A stretch of 64,000 nt of DNA from Staphylococcus sp. (GTDB lineage Bacteria; Bacteroidota; Bacteroidia; Bacteroidales; Muribaculaceae), in contig JAMPDC010000001.1 in the NCBI GenBank assembly GCA_023665865.1, forward strand, positions 1,808,562 through 1,872,561. The letters are read 5' to 3'. The position numbers and the translations under genes were made by a program. The notes under the pieces were generated by a model that worked only from the letters and a program-made list of their open reading frames with translations, did no database searches and was not told the origin of the DNA. Numbering within the stretch: position 1 is the first letter of the stretch; each line of letters begins with the position of its first letter. Of the stretch, positions 62,670 through 64,000 are shown one piece after another.

Positions 62670-62707
62670 TTGAGCGTTGGACCGTGTAGGTTTGACACTC
62701 TTTGGGC

Positions 62708-63052
62708 TCAGGCTTGACGGCCGTTGAGATTCCCGATGATCATGGAGATTCCGACAAGAATACCGATTATCCATCCGCAGGCAGCCCCGCCGAGCGCACC
62801 GAAGAGCATACCGGCTGCGATTCCGATTATGGCGCCGAGTGCTATGCAGAGAAGACCTCCAAGATACGGGATACGCATGGCGACTATCAAGCCGGCAAAT
62901 GTGATCGCAAACCATAACCATGATTTAGTGGCGAGGCCTGTGATGATAGCGGCGACAATGATCTGCCATGACAGGCGTTTGAGATTCTGACGCGCATTGT
63001 AGGAATCTGTTATAGCTTGGGAAAGATATTCGGAAAATGTTCTCGGCTTCAT
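62708..63052 (-). CDS. Small hydrophobic membrane protein, unassigned
   Basis: 114 residues. After a basic, soluble N-terminal ~28 residues come three or four hydrophobic segments rich in Gly, Ala and Ile ('GLLCIALGAIIGIAAGMLFG' with 'GALGGAACGWIIGILVGISM'). Glycine zipper-like spacing is evident. No family recognised. It is the last chromosomal gene before the AT-rich mobile-element region and converges on the Nim-like gene. Confidence 0.7.
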   Translation of the reverse strand: MKPRTFSEYLSQAITDSYNARQNLKRLSWQIIVAAIITGLATKSWLWFAITFAGLIVAMRIPYLGGLLCIALGAIIGIAAGMLFGALGGAACGWIIGILVGISMIIGNLNGRQA

Positions 63053-63271
63053 AAGTCAGAGGAGGGATGGGATTGTATTTGGATTGAGTTTAGGTCATTC
63101 TCGCACATATAGCGCAAAACACCTGAATAAACTAAAAACATCCCTCGGAGAAGGAATGTTCTATTGAACATGGAAACATAGACAGGTAAAAGTCGTCACA
63201 ACGTCAAGATATGTAAGTTGATGCAATAGTAATTAATTATGTTTTAGTGACTTATGTTGTAATGTTAAGTC

Positions 63272-63297
63272 TCGGAGGACAATCGGAGGACAAAAAT
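63272..63297 (+). repeat. 26-bp direct repeat, copy A
   Basis: Contains GGAGGACAA twice (63274-63282 and 63285-63293), period 11. It matches copy B at 22 of 26 positions. Candidate integrase arm or core site. Confidence 0.8.
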
Positions 63298-63305
63298 GTA
63301 AAGAG

Positions 63306-63345
63306 AAATCCCGCAACTCTTGATTTTCAATGAGTTACGGGATTT
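63306..63345. other. Long hairpin between the direct repeats
   Basis: AAATCCCGCAACTC (63306-63319) pairs with GAGTTACGGGATTT (63332-63345), one mismatch, and the loop contains TTGA/TCAA. It could be a terminator or a recombination-site stem. Confidence 0.7.
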
Positions 63346-63510
63346 TACAGTGCCCAGAACAGAAGCAACCAAATGAAAGGGTATGCACTGTTATGGAAGC
63401 AGGTTCGAGTTTTGGGAGAATTGATAATATATTGATATATAGTTTACTAAAAATTAATCATTACAAAAATAGGTGTCATTCGTTTCCAATAAAAATCGCT
63501 TAATTTCATT

Positions 63511-63536
63511 TTGGGGGACAATTGGGGGACAAAAAT
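63511..63536 (+). repeat. 26-bp direct repeat, copy B
   Basis: GGGGGACAA twice (63513-63521 and 63524-63532), period 11, same layout as copy A with four transitions. It lies 11 bp upstream of the recombinase promoter -33 box, so a bound protein could repress it. Confidence 0.8.
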
Positions 63537-63547
63537 ATTCGACTAAA

Positions 63548-63579
63548 TTTGGTAGTTAAGTCGTTTATTTGTAACTTTG
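63548..63579 (+). promoter_or_regulatory. Recombinase promoter
   Basis: TTTG (63548-63551), 20-bp spacer, TAACTTTG (63572-63579): exact consensus. The leader would be ~59 nt. Confidence 0.8.
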
Positions 63580-63644
63580 TATATAGGCCATCGCAATATT
63601 AAAATGACTTAACATTTGGCTTAACGCCCCAAAATACTCCGAAT

Positions 63645-64000
63645 ATGGCAACAATCACTCGCTCCTTATCAACTAAGACTGACGGAAATGATCGCGTTGA
63701 ATTTATGTTGAGAATCAACTCCAACCGTACAACTCGTGTGCGTGTCAGGAGTGGAATTTTCGTGCCCAAAGACAGGTTTGCTGATGGTAAATTTGTTTAT
63801 CCTCGTGCGAATCCGAAGCTCACCGCAGAATTGAGAAGCATCGAGAATAAACTACTCAGTCTGGAGCAACTCATTTTCTCGCTTTGTGAGACAACCGCTC
63901 CTGAGAAACTTACAAAGGACTTGTTCGAGAAAGAAATTTATCGCCTCCATAATCCTAAGAAAGAGCGTAAGCCTAAAGAAGTGGAAGCGAAGCTGCAAAA
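63645..64000 (+). CDS. Tyrosine-type recombinase/integrase, N-terminal part (3' partial)
   Basis: The ATG at 63645 opens a frame to the window end (118 codons). The start MATITRSLSTKT, then 'VEFMLRINSNRTTRVRVRSG' and 'FVPKDRFADGKFVYPRANPK' match the arm-binding domain of Bacteroidetes tyrosine recombinases, including 'LRSIENKLLSLEQ' in a helical linker. The catalytic domain is outside. It would integrate and excise a mobile element or invert DNA. The adjacent repeats and exact promoter fit a phage- or conjugative-element-type integrase. Confidence 0.88.
   Translation, partial: MATITRSLSTKTDGNDRVEFMLRINSNRTTRVRVRSGIFVPKDRFADGKFVYPRANPKLTAELRSIENKLLSLEQLIFSLCETTAPEKLTKDLFEKEIYRLHNPKKERKPKEVEAKLQ

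Larger units (their letters stand above)
63053..63644. other. AT-rich integration-type region without genes
   Basis: 592 bp. It holds a small inverted repeat (63156-63171), two 26-bp direct repeats 239 bp apart, one long hairpin and the recombinase promoter. No ORF of coding quality was found. The change from the GC-rich neighbour suggests the left end of an inserted element lies here, but the exact junction cannot be placed. Confidence 0.65.

Noticed and set aside
63395-63420. GGTTCGAGT-like T-loop that might mark a tRNA 3' end at the integration site
   Set aside because: The flanking bases do not form a T-stem, acceptor stem or CCA end, so it is probably coincidence.

Overview
The window reads as a chromosome segment from an anaerobic gut Bacteroidales bacterium, most likely Muribaculaceae-like (family level is inference). 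The evidence is a SusC/SusD glycan-uptake pair, a hybrid two-component regulator, lipoproteins with acidic residues after the lipid-bearing cysteine, BACON domains, and many promoters of the Bacteroidetes type (TTTG, 19-21 bp, TAnnTTTG). No rRNA, tRNA or CRISPR array was found.

Layout. 1-5559: two adjacent, very large, Ala/Lys/Glu-rich secreted proteins. The first carries a two-loop dockerin plus a cohesin-like module. The second carries two cohesin-like modules followed by about five ~97-residue helical repeats. Both end in a similar C-terminal tail. 5793-8867: an LrgA/LrgB pair, a mechanosensitive channel and a small membrane-anchored protein. 8963-32910: a polysaccharide utilisation locus best explained as a xyloglucan locus. 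A GH31-GH2-GH3 operon and the sensor/regulator gene lie on the minus strand. Divergent from them are susC, susD, two surface lipoproteins and a BACON-BACON-GH5 endoglucanase. The proposed flow is: GH5 cuts xyloglucan at the surface, the lipoproteins and SusC/D bind and import oligosaccharides, and GH31 (alpha-xylosidase), GH2 (beta-galactosidase) and GH3 (beta-glucosidase) finish the work in the periplasm.

32993-38318: a truncated lipoprotein, an HD hydrolase, ilvE, a MntA/HepT-type toxin-antitoxin pair beside a short coding remnant, and a GH36 alpha-galactosidase. 38563-61038: mostly housekeeping genes (DsbD-like reductase, ClC channel, lgt, pheS, nth, TRIC channel, S9 peptidase, prs, AspT-type transporter, MATE pump, trigger factor, glnS), plus a secreted GH13 enzyme next to a heptanucleotide repeat array and a TPR protein. 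61212-63052: a Crp/Fnr-type regulator divergent from a SugE-like exporter and a Nim-like flavoprotein, then a small membrane protein. 63053-64000: AT-rich DNA with paired 26-bp direct repeats and the start of a tyrosine recombinase, probably the left edge of a mobile element that continues past the window.

The most unusual material is the dockerin/cohesin-like coiled-coil pair at the left end. Family names come from reading the translations. No database search was run.
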